The position numbers and the translations under genes are program-made. DNA of 64,000 bases from Dolichospermum flos-aquae CCAP 1403/13F (GTDB lineage: Bacteria; Cyanobacteriota; Cyanobacteriia; Cyanobacteriales; Nostocaceae): assembly GCF_012516395.1 (NCBI RefSeq), contig NZ_CP051206.1, positions 3,633,501 to 3,697,500 on the forward strand. The letters are read 5' to 3'. Numbering within the stretch: position 1 is the first letter of the stretch; every line of letters begins with the position of its first letter. The notes beneath the pieces were generated by a model. That model saw only the letters and a list, made by a program, of their open reading frames with translations, made no database searches and was not told where the DNA came from. Below, in pieces: positions 28,847 through 38,623 of this stretch.

Positions 28847-29179
28847 TCACGAACCCAGTTTTAACGCTTCTAGAAATAGACTGTAGATAAAACCAACCTT
28901 GAGATAGTTGAGTATTTCTACCCAAAATGCTTGGCGAACAAAAAAACTCCGACTGTAAAATATTCTACTGGTAATTTCAGTCAGTAGCACTAAAAATCCA
29001 GCAACCACAATGTCTAATTCTGCCTTTTGTCCAGCGGTTGTTGATACTGCTGATCCCAAAAAAAAGCCAAACAAAAAACTAATTAGTATTAGCGATAACC
29101 GCCGCCAAGGATTCAGAAACCATTCACTCAAGCTACTGAAAATTGTTTCTAATAGGTTGTTCAAGCGAGTATTTTGCAT
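28847..29179 (-). CDS. ycf20: Ycf20 (DUF565) membrane protein
   Basis: 110 residues with two or three hydrophobic segments (LSLILISFLFGFFLGSAV; DIVVAGFLVLLTEI; FIYSLFLEALKLG). The FFLGSAVSTTAGQKAELD turn and YSRSF(F/L)VR segment match Ycf20, which in algae affects light-harvesting quenching; function in cyanobacteria is unsettled. It is followed by glycerate kinase after 4 bp. Confidence 0.85.
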   Translation of the reverse strand: MQNTRLNNLLETIFSSLSEWFLNPWRRLSLILISFLFGFFLGSAVSTTAGQKAELDIVVAGFLVLLTEITSRIFYSRSFFVRQAFWVEILNYLKVGFIYSLFLEALKLGS

Positions 29180-29331
29180 GGGAATAGGGAACAGAAAAAG
29201 TCGTTTTGACTTGATGAAACTGGATAATTTATTTTGGAGAACCTAATTAAACCACTCTAATTACGGTTGGGGATCATTTGTAACCATCGGGTTTAGCTTA
29301 CAAAAAATCTTATTTCTAAAGCTATATCATT

Positions 29332-29931
29332 ATGAAAAACTTCCTTGATCGGTATGGTAACTTCATTATCAGTCTTTCTGCCTTAGGATTGGTGGGGATC
29401 ATGACAGGATGCTTAGATATGCGGATATCTTTTCAGTCTACAAATCCAGAAACAACCCCATCTATGATGACAAATAGTGGTAAAAATGGGGATGAAATTA
29501 ACTTAGATAGTACACCAAGTGACTCAGTAGAATCAAGTCCGCAAAAAAATCAGTCCACAGTTGTAGCCTATCAGGTTAACTCTGATAGTAAAAACAAGGC
29601 TGCTGGATTGCTTCGCATTAGCAACAAAACTACTCAACCTGTCCGTCTAGCATTGTTAGCTAGACAATCATCCCTCAAAAGTGCGACTGCGAATAAATCT
29701 AAATCTGATATTCCGGCTCATTGGGATTTTGCTCCTGAAGAAGGAAGTGAGAGCGGGTTAGTTTTATCTTTACCTCAAGCTAATTTAAGACTTGAGAAAG
29801 GTGATATTTTGGTGGCTTTTGCTCAAGATGGTTCTCGACGTTATTGGGGTCCCTATGTTGTGGGAGAAACTTCCTCTCCCCAATGGAATCCGCAAACTCA
29901 AGAATGGCAGTTAGTGTTACAAAATAGGTGA
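29332..29931 (+). CDS. Putative lipoprotein
   Basis: 199 residues, not recognised. Signal peptide with lipobox LVGIMTGC (Cys near 27), then a low-complexity Ser/Thr/Asn stretch (about 35-80) and a globular beta-rich domain (RISNKTTQPVRLALLARQ ... FAQDGSRRYWGPYVVGE). Probably tethered to a membrane in the periplasm. A mosaic short-repeat array begins about 15 bp after its stop. Confidence 0.65.
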   Translation: MKNFLDRYGNFIISLSALGLVGIMTGCLDMRISFQSTNPETTPSMMTNSGKNGDEINLDSTPSDSVESSPQKNQSTVVAYQVNSDSKNKAAGLLRISNKTTQPVRLALLARQSSLKSATANKSKSDIPAHWDFAPEEGSESGLVLSLPQANLRLEKGDILVAFAQDGSRRYWGPYVVGETSSPQWNPQTQEWQLVLQNR

Positions 29932-29945
29932 TATTGGAGAGGTTA

Positions 29946-30090
29946 GGAGTCAGGAGTCACCGAGTCAGGAGTTCAGGAGTCACCGAGTCACCGAGTCAGG
30001 AGTCACCGAGTCAGGAGTCACCGAGTCACCGAGTCAGGAGTTCAGGAGTTCAGGAGTTCAGGAGGAAGAAGGAAGGAGTTCAGGAGTTTT
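29946..30090. repeat. Mosaic short tandem repeat (gagtcaccgagtcagga)
   Basis: About 145 bp built from two or three interleaved 8-9-bp words: gagtcacc, gagtcagga and gagttcag, in irregular order, grading into aggaggaagaagg. It lies directly upstream of the glycosyltransferase start. Together with the array at 31981-33490 it flanks that gene on both sides. Confidence 0.9.
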
Positions 30091-30152
30091 TTTGAATTGT
30101 AAACTATTGTGTATTGGCAGGACGCGATTTCAGTGTCTTTAAGTATGAATTC

Positions 30153-31982
30153 ATGAGTATAAAATTGAGTGTTTCTTGGCAAGTGGTGGATAAGTGGTTG
30201 AATAATTTAGAACAGCGTCCAGTCCTAGCTGTGGCTGTTTCGTCCCTGTGGTTATTGGTAATTGGTTGGATAGCTTTTGGCTGGAATTTGGGTAATGTGG
30301 GCTTAATTGATGAGACTGAGCCGCTGTTTGCGGAAGCTTCCCGACAAATGCTGGTAACTGGTGATTGGATTACGCCGTTTTTTAATGGTGAAACTCGCTT
30401 TGATAAACCTGCTTTAATTTATTGGTGTCAAGCGATCGCTTACTCTATTATGGGAGTAAATGAATGGGCTGTGCGTATCCCTTCAGCATTGGCAGCAATG
30501 GGCGTAATTGCTTTGGCATTTTACACTGTGCAGTGGTACTTTGCCAAAAAAGATGAATTAGAACAAGTTACTAATTTGCCCAGACGTTACTTTACAGCCG
30601 CCATTGCCGCTGCTTTAATGGCACTCAACGCAGAAATGATTGTTTGGGGCAGAGCCGGGGTTTCTGATATGTTACTCAATGGCTGTATAGGTTCAACTTT
30701 ATTATGTTTTTTCCTGGGATATGCTCAGAATAATTCCCCAATCGTCACTGCTAATTGGCGACTTCCCAATAAATGGTATTTAGCAAGTTATGTCTTAATT
30801 GCTGGGGCAATATTAACTAAAGGTCCTGTAGGCATTGTCTTACCAGGAATAATTATGATTGCTTTTGCCTTGTATGTGGGGAAATTTTGGGAACTTTGGC
30901 GAGAAATGCGGCCGATTTTGGGAATGGGGATAGTTTTAGTTATCTCACTTCCTTGGTATGTTTTGGTAACTTGGCGCAACGGCTGGAATTTTATTAATGC
31001 CTTTTTTATCTATCACAATATAGACCGTTTTACCGAAGTTGTTAATGGCCATTCAGCCCCTTGGTATTTTTACTTTTTAGTCGTTTTGTTGGGCTTTGCA
31101 CCATATTCAGTGTACATCCCCGCGGCTCTAGTTAGAGTAAATCTTTTGCAGCGATCGCAGTGGTTAAAGCAAGAACGCTCTCAACAATTAGGTTTATTTG
31201 TCTGTTTATGGTTTTTGGGTGTATTTGGATTTTTCACAATTTCTGTTACCAAATTACCCAGTTATGTATTACCCTTAATGCCAGCAGCAGCTATTCTTGT
31301 GGCATTATTTTGGAGTGATCTTTTCCCCAATTCACAAACTCCAACTCCTCCCAAATTTTTACGCATCAGTGCTTGGGTAAACGTAGCTTTTCTAACAGTT
31401 ATTTCCATTGCCCTCTTTAATCTTACCCAAATTGCTGGGCCTGATCCTGCTGCTCCTGAATTATACGTACAAATGGAGAAATCAGGAATCCTCAAATTTG
31501 CGGGAATAATTTGGTTACTATCTACAGTTACTTCGGCTATCTTAATATTAAGTCACCGTTATCAACAGATAATTACAATTAATTTATTAGGATTTATAGC
31601 CTTTATTGCTATTGCTTTAATGCCTGCTGTTTTGATTATGGACCAACAGCGTCAACTACCTCTGAGAGAATTATCAGCCCTAATTGTTGAATCAAAACAA
31701 CCCAATGAAGAATTAATTATGGTTGGGTTCAAAAAACCTACCGTGACTTTCTACACGCGCAAAAACGTTAATTACATTAAATTTTCTCAACAAGCTCTTG
31801 AATATATTCAAAAGCAATCATCACAAGAAAACAGACCACCATCATTGTTAATCTTAGTTGAACAGGGAAAATTTCAGGAAATGGACTTACCACCTGATAC
31901 TTACAAAAACTTAGCCACCAAAGGCGCTTATCATCTCATTCGCATTCCTTTGAAAACAGCTAAACTAGATAACTTGTCTTAA
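30153..31982 (+). CDS. GT39-like polytopic glycosyltransferase (ArnT/PMT family)
   Basis: 609 residues from the ATG at 30153. About eleven or twelve membrane helices. The first periplasmic loop has the conserved acidic pair and a positively charged patch: GLIDETEPLFAEASRQML and NGETRFDKPALIYWCQA, hallmarks of ArnT/PMT transferases that move a sugar from a polyprenyl donor. The acceptor is unknown. A TTG-start extension (30114) is considered less likely. Its stop codon coincides with the start of the tandem array. Confidence 0.85.
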   Translation: MSIKLSVSWQVVDKWLNNLEQRPVLAVAVSSLWLLVIGWIAFGWNLGNVGLIDETEPLFAEASRQMLVTGDWITPFFNGETRFDKPALIYWCQAIAYSIMGVNEWAVRIPSALAAMGVIALAFYTVQWYFAKKDELEQVTNLPRRYFTAAIAAALMALNAEMIVWGRAGVSDMLLNGCIGSTLLCFFLGYAQNNSPIVTANWRLPNKWYLASYVLIAGAILTKGPVGIVLPGIIMIAFALYVGKFWELWREMRPILGMGIVLVISLPWYVLVTWRNGWNFINAFFIYHNIDRFTEVVNGHSAPWYFYFLVVLLGFAPYSVYIPAALVRVNLLQRSQWLKQERSQQLGLFVCLWFLGVFGFFTISVTKLPSYVLPLMPAAAILVALFWSDLFPNSQTPTPPKFLRISAWVNVAFLTVISIALFNLTQIAGPDPAAPELYVQMEKSGILKFAGIIWLLSTVTSAILILSHRYQQIITINLLGFIAFIAIALMPAVLIMDQQRQLPLRELSALIVESKQPNEELIMVGFKKPTVTFYTRKNVNYIKFSQQALEYIQKQSSQENRPPSLLILVEQGKFQEMDLPPDTYKNLATKGAYHLIRIPLKTAKLDNLS

Positions 31983-33516
31983 ACTATGATTTTTTTGATT
32001 GATGTGATTTATGTGATGATTGATTGTTGTGATTGAAGTGATTATTACATAAAATCATCATAATCATCTTAAACTATGATTTTTTTGATTGATGTGATTT
32101 ATGTGATGATTGATTATTGTGAGGATTATTTTCATCATCATAATCATCTTAAACTATGATTTTTTTGATTGATGTGATTTATGTGATGATTGATTATTGT
32201 GAGGATTATTTTCATCATCATAATCATCTTAAACTATGATTTTTTTGATTGATGTGATTTATGTGATGATTGATTGTTGTGATTGAAGTGATTATTACAT
32301 AAAATCATCATAATCATCTTAAACTATGATTTTTTTGATTGATGTGATTTATGTGATGATTGATTATTGTGAGGATTATTTTCATCATCATAATCATCTT
32401 AAACTATGATTTTTTTGATTGATGTGATTTATGTGATGATTGATTGTTGTGATTGAAGTGATTATTACATAAAATCATCATAATCATCTTAAACTATGAT
32501 TTTTTTGATTGATGTGATTTATGTGATGATTGATTATTGTGAGGATTATTTTCATCATCATAATCATCTTAAACTATGATTTTTTTGATTGATGTGATTT
32601 ATGTGATGATTGATTATTGTGAGGATTATTTTCATCATCATAATCATCTTAAACTATGATTTTTTTGATTGATGTGATTTATGTGATGATTGATTGTTGT
32701 GATTGAAGTGATTATTACATAAAATCATCATAATCATCTTAAACTATGATTTTTTTGATTGATGTGATTTATGTGATGATTGATTATTGTGAGGATTATT
32801 TTCATCATCATAATCATCTTAAACTATGATTTTTTTGATTGATGTGATTTATGTGATGATTGATTATTGTGAGGATTATTTTCATCATCATAATCATCTT
32901 AAACTATGATTTTTTTGATTGATGTGATTTATGTGATGATTGATTGTTGTGATTGAAGTGATTATTACATAAAATCATCATAATCATCTTAAACTATGAT
33001 TTTTTTGATTGATGTGATTTATGTGATGATTGATTATTGTGAGGATTATTTTCATCATCATAATCATCTTAAACTATGATTTTTTTGATTGATGTGATTT
33101 ATGTGATGATTGATTGTTGTGATTGAAGTGATTATTACATAAAATCATCATAATCATCTTAAACTATGATTTTTTTGATTGATGTGATTTATGTGATGAT
33201 TGATTATTGTGAGGATTATTTTCATCATCATAATCATCTTAAACTATGATTTTTTTGATTGATGTGATTTATGTGATGATTGATTGTTGTGATTGAAGTG
33301 ATTATTACATAAAATCATCATAATCATCTTAAACTATGATTTTTTTGATTGATGTGATTTATGTGATGATTGATTATTGTGAGGATTATTTTCATCATCA
33401 TAATCATCTTAAACTATGATTTTTTTGATTGATGTGATTTATGTGATGATTGATTATTGTGAGGATTATTTCCATCATCACAATCAAATGAATCAAATAA
33501 ATCAAATAAATCATAG
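31981..33516. repeat. Tandem array of 18 units, 80 and 90 bp, in a two-type pattern
   Basis: Unit A is 90 bp and unit B 80 bp; both begin aaactatgattt, share the first 50 bp except one base, and differ in the middle (A: gattgaagtgattattac; B: gaggattattttc). Unit starts: 31981, 32071, 32151, 32231, 32321, 32401, 32491, 32571, 32651, 32741, 32821, 32901, 32991, 33071, 33161, 33241, 33331, 33411; order ABBABABBABBABABABB. Copies look identical apart from the last. It is non-coding: stop codons fall in every frame and unit lengths are not multiples of 3. The right edge is a partial inverted copy reading from the stop of the convergent kinase gene. Confidence 0.95.
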
Positions 33517-33517
33517 T

Positions 33518-36500
33518 CTAATTTGCTAAAGATTGATTAATCTGAATTAATAGTTCCTCCATTGAAATCGAACGGGGTAATATCTGGGTAGCAATTCCCC
33601 GAACCGCAGTTTCTACAGAAGATGTATATCGTTGTTTCCGAGATTTTGTTACATTTCCATAATTGGGTTCATTGAATTTCTGGTCAAGTACCAAAATTGG
33701 CGGCAAATTAAATGGTAAATTCCCTAATGATTCAAGAGCTTTTTGTACTTCCTTATTCATTGCCGTCTCGTTCAAGCAAATCAAAAGTAAATCAACACTT
33801 TGATGACTGACTTGTTGGACAACTTCCGACCAACAACCGGCAATAGAAGCTCTAAAACCAGCAGTTTGTAAGTATTGAATTAAAGCTTGAAACCACTCAT
33901 ATCCTCGATTAATTTGCTCATCTTCAAAATTAACAAAAGAACTTTTGATTGACTGATAATCTTTAAGTGGTTTGCGTTTTACCGTGGATAAATCACTCAG
34001 CATACTTATATCTACAACTAAAATATTTATTGGACAACAAATACCAGCAGCAATTTGTAATACAGATGCTAAAGCATCTTGTTGATAATTTTGATGATTA
34101 TTTTTCTGTGTTAAGGGACTTAAACAAGGAAATACAGACAATCCTGGTATTTGGGAAGCAGCTAAAGTAGTCGCAACATCACAAGTTACCAATGGTAAAG
34201 TTGCCAATCTTTGATGTTTTGTTAATTGTTCTAAATAAGTGCGAGCAGTAGAAATTTCCATATCTAGTAAAATTACATCAAACTGCCAAACTCGCGCTAA
34301 TAAATCTGCTTGATCTAAATCATCTACTTCAATAACTCGATGTTCTCGCAGAGAAGGGTAGAGATTAATAGCCTCTATTTCCGGATTTACTAACCTGAGA
34401 ATTCGCAAAGGAATATTTTGAGAATTGATCTGATGATTTTCCATCACTGAATTCTTAAATTCAGTTGTTGTTGATATTTTTTCTAACAATGATGCCAATG
34501 CTTGATGCTTAATTGGTAAACTCAAAAAACTATCAGCCTGTTTATTAAATGCTTGTTCCTTTTCGGCCGCTGTGGCTGTGACAATAACATGAATATGACG
34601 AGTTAAAACATCAGATTTTAGTAAAGTCATCACATCCCAACCAGAAAGTAAAGGTAGTAAAGGATTTAAAAATATTGCCTTTGGTTGCAAACGTCGAGCT
34701 TTTTCTAGTGCCTCTGTTCCTGATCTAGCAATAACAACACGATAACCTAAACCTTTAAGTTGTTCAGTTAATTCTTCAATATATTGAGCTACTGCTTCCA
34801 CTACTAACACCAGTCTTTGGGAAGAACTATTGAGGTTTTGAGGAGAAGAATTGATGATATTGCCTATTTCCCTCTTGGTCGCTATGTCTTCAGACTCATT
34901 AAAACTGGCTTTTGGTGGACTTGGAGGTAAAAGCAAAGTAAACTGACTCCCTTTCCCCTCACGAGATAAGAAACTGACATCTCCACCATGTAAACGAGCC
35001 AAAGCTCTAGTTAATACTAATCCTAAACCCGTTCCTTCAAACTGACGAGTGAGTGGGTTTTCTAATTGCTGGAATTTTTGAAAGATTAAATGTTGTTGTT
35101 GTTCAGGAATTCCAATCCCTGTATCCCAAATAGTAAAGGCAATCCAGCCTTCCCAACGGCTAACCCGTAAACCAATTTCCCCAGATATTTCCGTGAATTT
35201 AAAGGCATTAGAAAGTAAATGTACTAACATCTGTCGCAAGCGTAATTCATCTGCTACCATTTCTTCTAAACCTGGTTCAATTACTAGGCTAAATTGGTGA
35301 TTAGAATTAGATAAATTTCGATTTTCCGCTGGGGATGATTGTTTAGTTTTGTGAGTTTGATAATGAATGTTTTTAACGTCTGAGAAAGCCCGTTCACATA
35401 CTACTTGAATTTGTACCGAGGTGAGGGTAAGTTCCATCTGTCCCGTTTCCATTCGCGTTAAATCTAAAATATCATTCACCACACTCATCAAATGTCTACC
35501 ACTTTGATGAATTAATCCAGCATAACGAGCTTGACGCTCATTTAATTGTCCCAACTGTTGATCTACCAGAAGGCGAGATAGTCCTAAAACTGCTGTTAAC
35601 GGTGTTTTTAATTCATGACTAATGCAAGCTAAAAATTCATCTTTTAAGCGATTGAGTTGAATCAAATCGGCATTTTTTGCTGCCAACTCTTTGCAAAGTT
35701 GTTGTTGTTCAGTTACATCTGTGGCTAATATTAACCATAGTTCTTCTGAATTTTCTGGTAATTCTGACTCCGAAACCCAAATTTTTAACTCGTTACTATC
35801 TAAAGGAATTTTTGCAAATTCCCAAACTCGTTCCTGACCAGTTTTAATTTCCACCACACAAGTACAAATACCCAATTTCTTATCGAAAACACAGTGGTTA
35901 GAACCGTCATTTATAGGCAGAGATGGTTCTTGCAAAAAAGGGAAAGCTGATGGTGAGTCAGGAGAAAAAACTGTCGGTGAGATACTTTGTTTGTGCGTCG
36001 TGAAAGTATCGGTTTTCTGATTTTCTTGAGGATTGGTATAAATATATTTTGGAGTAAGTATAGTCTCTACCTGTTTTCTAATGCCTTCAGGATCTTTTGA
36101 TGTTCCTAGTTGTTGCCACCAAGGGAGGTTTTGCATAACTACTTCGCCTTGACCAGTTTGTAACATCATTGGCCAGGGCAATCTAGCTAATAAGTGGACT
36201 ATAGACTTGTGTATTTTTGGCTGGCATTTATTGGCTGTATCTTTGATGTTTTTTTGGTGTGGAGAAGTTTTGGTGTTTGTCACATATTTGTGACTTCCTT
36301 CTGCTTTGGTTAAACTAATGGAAATTTTCTTCTGAGCTAACAATATTAATAGGCTTAAAGTATTTAGGATTCCTAAATATTTACCATCTGAATCAACTAG
36401 CGCCCAATCTAAGTTACTTTTTTGTTGTGCTTCTTGATGCTTGAGAAATAAACTAAATTTTTCCAGATTTGCTGCGGCTGGTATGGTCTGTATTGGCGCT

Positions 36501-36751
36501 ATGAGGGATTTATCCACCTGTGAGAGTGGTTGTTGCAAATGCTTTAAGAGGTGGTTATCGGCATCCGCGGCTAAGAATTGTGGCAGTAATCGAGCAGAAT
36601 ACAATACACCAATTGGGCATTGTTGGGAATTAACTATTACCAAGCGATCGCACTGTTCTTCGACAAAAATATCCAGCACTGCTGCCAGAGTATTCGTTTC
36701 CCAGCACATTGGTACAGTTACTATAAATTCATCAAGTGGGTACTGTAGCAT
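33518..36751 (-). CDS. Hybrid histidine kinase with CBS pair and receiver-like domains
   Basis: 1077 residues. N-terminal CBS-like pair (about 1-140), a variable PAS-like sensor region (about 200-350), HisKA with phospho-acceptor His379 (CISHELKTPLTAVLGLSRL), HATPase_c with DTGIGIPEQQ and FEGTGLGL, then two or three receiver-like domains. The first has Asn696 (FLNPLLPLLSGW) where the phosphorylated Asp should be; the second has Asp830 in VILLDMEIS; the third (about 940-1077) has LLLICLNE without a clear acceptor. So only one receiver looks functional. No transmembrane helix is apparent. A 3' end convergent with the glycosyltransferase is separated by the tandem array. Confidence 0.9.
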   Translation of the reverse strand: MLQYPLDEFIVTVPMCWETNTLAAVLDIFVEEQCDRLVIVNSQQCPIGVLYSARLLPQFLAADADNHLLKHLQQPLSQVDKSLIAPIQTIPAAANLEKFSLFLKHQEAQQKSNLDWALVDSDGKYLGILNTLSLLILLAQKKISISLTKAEGSHKYVTNTKTSPHQKNIKDTANKCQPKIHKSIVHLLARLPWPMMLQTGQGEVVMQNLPWWQQLGTSKDPEGIRKQVETILTPKYIYTNPQENQKTDTFTTHKQSISPTVFSPDSPSAFPFLQEPSLPINDGSNHCVFDKKLGICTCVVEIKTGQERVWEFAKIPLDSNELKIWVSESELPENSEELWLILATDVTEQQQLCKELAAKNADLIQLNRLKDEFLACISHELKTPLTAVLGLSRLLVDQQLGQLNERQARYAGLIHQSGRHLMSVVNDILDLTRMETGQMELTLTSVQIQVVCERAFSDVKNIHYQTHKTKQSSPAENRNLSNSNHQFSLVIEPGLEEMVADELRLRQMLVHLLSNAFKFTEISGEIGLRVSRWEGWIAFTIWDTGIGIPEQQQHLIFQKFQQLENPLTRQFEGTGLGLVLTRALARLHGGDVSFLSREGKGSQFTLLLPPSPPKASFNESEDIATKREIGNIINSSPQNLNSSSQRLVLVVEAVAQYIEELTEQLKGLGYRVVIARSGTEALEKARRLQPKAIFLNPLLPLLSGWDVMTLLKSDVLTRHIHVIVTATAAEKEQAFNKQADSFLSLPIKHQALASLLEKISTTTEFKNSVMENHQINSQNIPLRILRLVNPEIEAINLYPSLREHRVIEVDDLDQADLLARVWQFDVILLDMEISTARTYLEQLTKHQRLATLPLVTCDVATTLAASQIPGLSVFPCLSPLTQKNNHQNYQQDALASVLQIAAGICCPINILVVDISMLSDLSTVKRKPLKDYQSIKSSFVNFEDEQINRGYEWFQALIQYLQTAGFRASIAGCWSEVVQQVSHQSVDLLLICLNETAMNKEVQKALESLGNLPFNLPPILVLDQKFNEPNYGNVTKSRKQRYTSSVETAVRGIATQILPRSISMEELLIQINQSLAN

Positions 36752-37471
36752 TAAAATAAGTCCTCGGTGGTCTTTCTGCTTGTAATCAACTTCAGCATTA
36801 CCATCAGCACTTGGTTTAGATAGTTTTCAAGCCTGAAGCAATATCCTCCAGGAATATTGAGAATGGCTACGCGACGCTATCAGCGATTCTGGTGACAATT
36901 GACAGACCTCTTCAAACTAGTACATCACGGCGTAAATGAAGCAACCATATTCAATCGCCAAAAAGCCTACTGTATATTAGTTTTGACTTTTGACTTCCGC
37001 CCTGCGGTACTAGCTATTTAGCTATAGCTTGTGGTCACACTCCGTCATGGACATACATTGTCTCGAAGTCAATCACCAATAATTTTTACCCTTGTGATCC
37101 AATATGTGAGTTTCTACCCGGAGCAAGTAACCATATTTACCAGAAAAGCTACTGATATTGGAAATCATCATTTTCTATGGTGACAACTACAACAATAATT
37201 ATGGCTCCAAAGATTCGCTTTAGAACCTTGAGGAATTATAATGATTTAAAATGCGACAATTCTTTAAGTTCGTTTAAGTATCTTATCAATAAGTGAAATA
37301 ATGTCATCTATCTGCCGTCGGATATCCTCATACTATCCATTAGCCATGACTCTCTCTCAATGTAATGAGCCATCAAAGAATTTATCAGTTATACTACTTA
37401 GCCCTGCTATGTATAATTAATTGCGTGACTGTGTATTGCACTTTCAAAAATTCATGATCTATAAATAGTAG
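36752..37471. other. About 720 bp intergenic region between kinase and kaiA
   Basis: Divergent promoters for the histidine kinase and kaiABC must lie here. I see no gene. A ggctacgcgacgctatcag-type cyanobacterial repeat relic occurs at about 36870-36890. No specific promoter box can be defended. Confidence 0.5.
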
Positions 37472-38050
37472 ATGTTATTACCTATATTGCTTTTACAAAC
37501 AAATATAAAACAAATTCTCGATAGACCATTTGTAGAAGAGAGGCACAAAAGTTTAATTGTTCAAATATGGAACTTCCTTGAGAAATTCATCACTCAATGT
37601 TACTGGCAACCTATACTTTGTCAAATATACTATTTGCCCCATTGTCAGCCACAAAACCCAGATCAAAAAGATAATTATTTCTTTACAGTTAGCCAGGAAA
37701 AAAAGACACAAAATTTTCAGGACATGGCTGCTATCGAAAAACAGGAAATTTTAAAATCACTTAAATCAGATTACCGTCAAATAATTATCAATTATTTTAT
37801 CAGTGACAAAACACTACCAGAAAAACTTGATAAATTTGTTAATACCCTATTTTATACAGGTATTCCCATACCACAAATTATAGAAATGCACATGGAAGTC
37901 ATTGATGAATTTTCTAAGCAATTAAGGATGGAAGGCAGAAGTGATGAAACATTGCTCGATTACCGTTTAACCTTAATAGATATTTTGGCACATCTTTGTG
38001 AAATTTATCGCTGTTCTGTTGCTAAAATTCCGTTGAATATTCCAAAGTAG
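37472..38050 (+). CDS. kaiA: Circadian clock protein KaiA, without the receiver-like domain
   Basis: Stimulates KaiC autophosphorylation by its C-terminal helical domain. Residues from about 85 (MAAIEKQEILKSLKSDYRQI ... YFISDKTLPEKLDKFVNTLF ... LTLIDILAHLCEIYR) match that domain. The first 84 residues are not recognisable as the pseudo-receiver of full-length KaiA. In Anabaena sp. PCC 7120 KaiA is reported as a C-terminal-only protein of about 102 residues, and an internal ATG at 37724 would give 108. Which start is used is open; the frame is continuous from 37472. Confidence 0.9.
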   Translation: MLLPILLLQTNIKQILDRPFVEERHKSLIVQIWNFLEKFITQCYWQPILCQIYYLPHCQPQNPDQKDNYFFTVSQEKKTQNFQDMAAIEKQEILKSLKSDYRQIIINYFISDKTLPEKLDKFVNTLFYTGIPIPQIIEMHMEVIDEFSKQLRMEGRSDETLLDYRLTLIDILAHLCEIYRCSVAKIPLNIPK

Positions 38051-38143
38051 AATTTGCATTCATGATGAATTAATGCTTGATTGTGTATGTAAAGAATACG
38101 GCTTTTGGTCTTTCACCTCTATGTTTTTAGGAGTTTATATTGT

Positions 38144-38458
38144 ATGAATGAAGCTAAAAAGACCTATGTTCTCAAGCTATATGTAGCAGGAAATACCCCT
38201 AATTCAATGCGGGCTTTAAAAACCCTCAAAAATATCTTAGAAGAAGAATTTCAAGGAGTTTATGCTTTAAAAGTAATTGATGTCCTGAAAAACCCCCAGT
38301 TGGCCGAAGAGGATAAAATACTCGCCACACCAACACTATCAAAAATTCTGCCCCCACCTGTGCGAAAAATTATTGGTGATTTAACAGATAGAGAAAGAGT
38401 ATTAATTGGGTTGGATCTGCTGTATGAAGAATTGAGTGAAGAATATGGGAAAGAATAA
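38144..38458 (+). CDS. kaiB: Circadian clock protein KaiB
   Basis: 104 residues (thioredoxin-like, fold-switching). Starts [20 protein letters not shown] at 38144 with the SD aggag; a longer frame to 38105 is not family-like. Conserved [21 protein letters not shown]. It binds phosphorylated KaiC and sequesters KaiA. 93 bp separate it from kaiA. Confidence 0.98.
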   Translation: MNEAKKTYVLKLYVAGNTPNSMRALKTLKNILEEEFQGVYALKVIDVLKNPQLAEEDKILATPTLSKILPPPVRKIIGDLTDRERVLIGLDLLYEELSEEYGKE

Positions 38459-38623
38459 CACAAAATGCAGGAGGCAAGAGTAAAGCCGTGGTGTTAGCCA
38501 TTCTTTGATGAAAATTCGGGAATTTTTTTACCCGCAATTTGGTATATTTATTTAGTTATTAAAAATAATTAAAAACTTTCTTGATTTTAAGAACCTGGGT
38601 TGAATATCCATATTAGACAAACC

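Noticed and set aside
31981..33516. CRISPR array or coding repeat protein
   Set aside because: Units are contiguous, with no unique spacers, no cas genes nearby, lengths 80/90 not multiples of 3, and stops in all frames.
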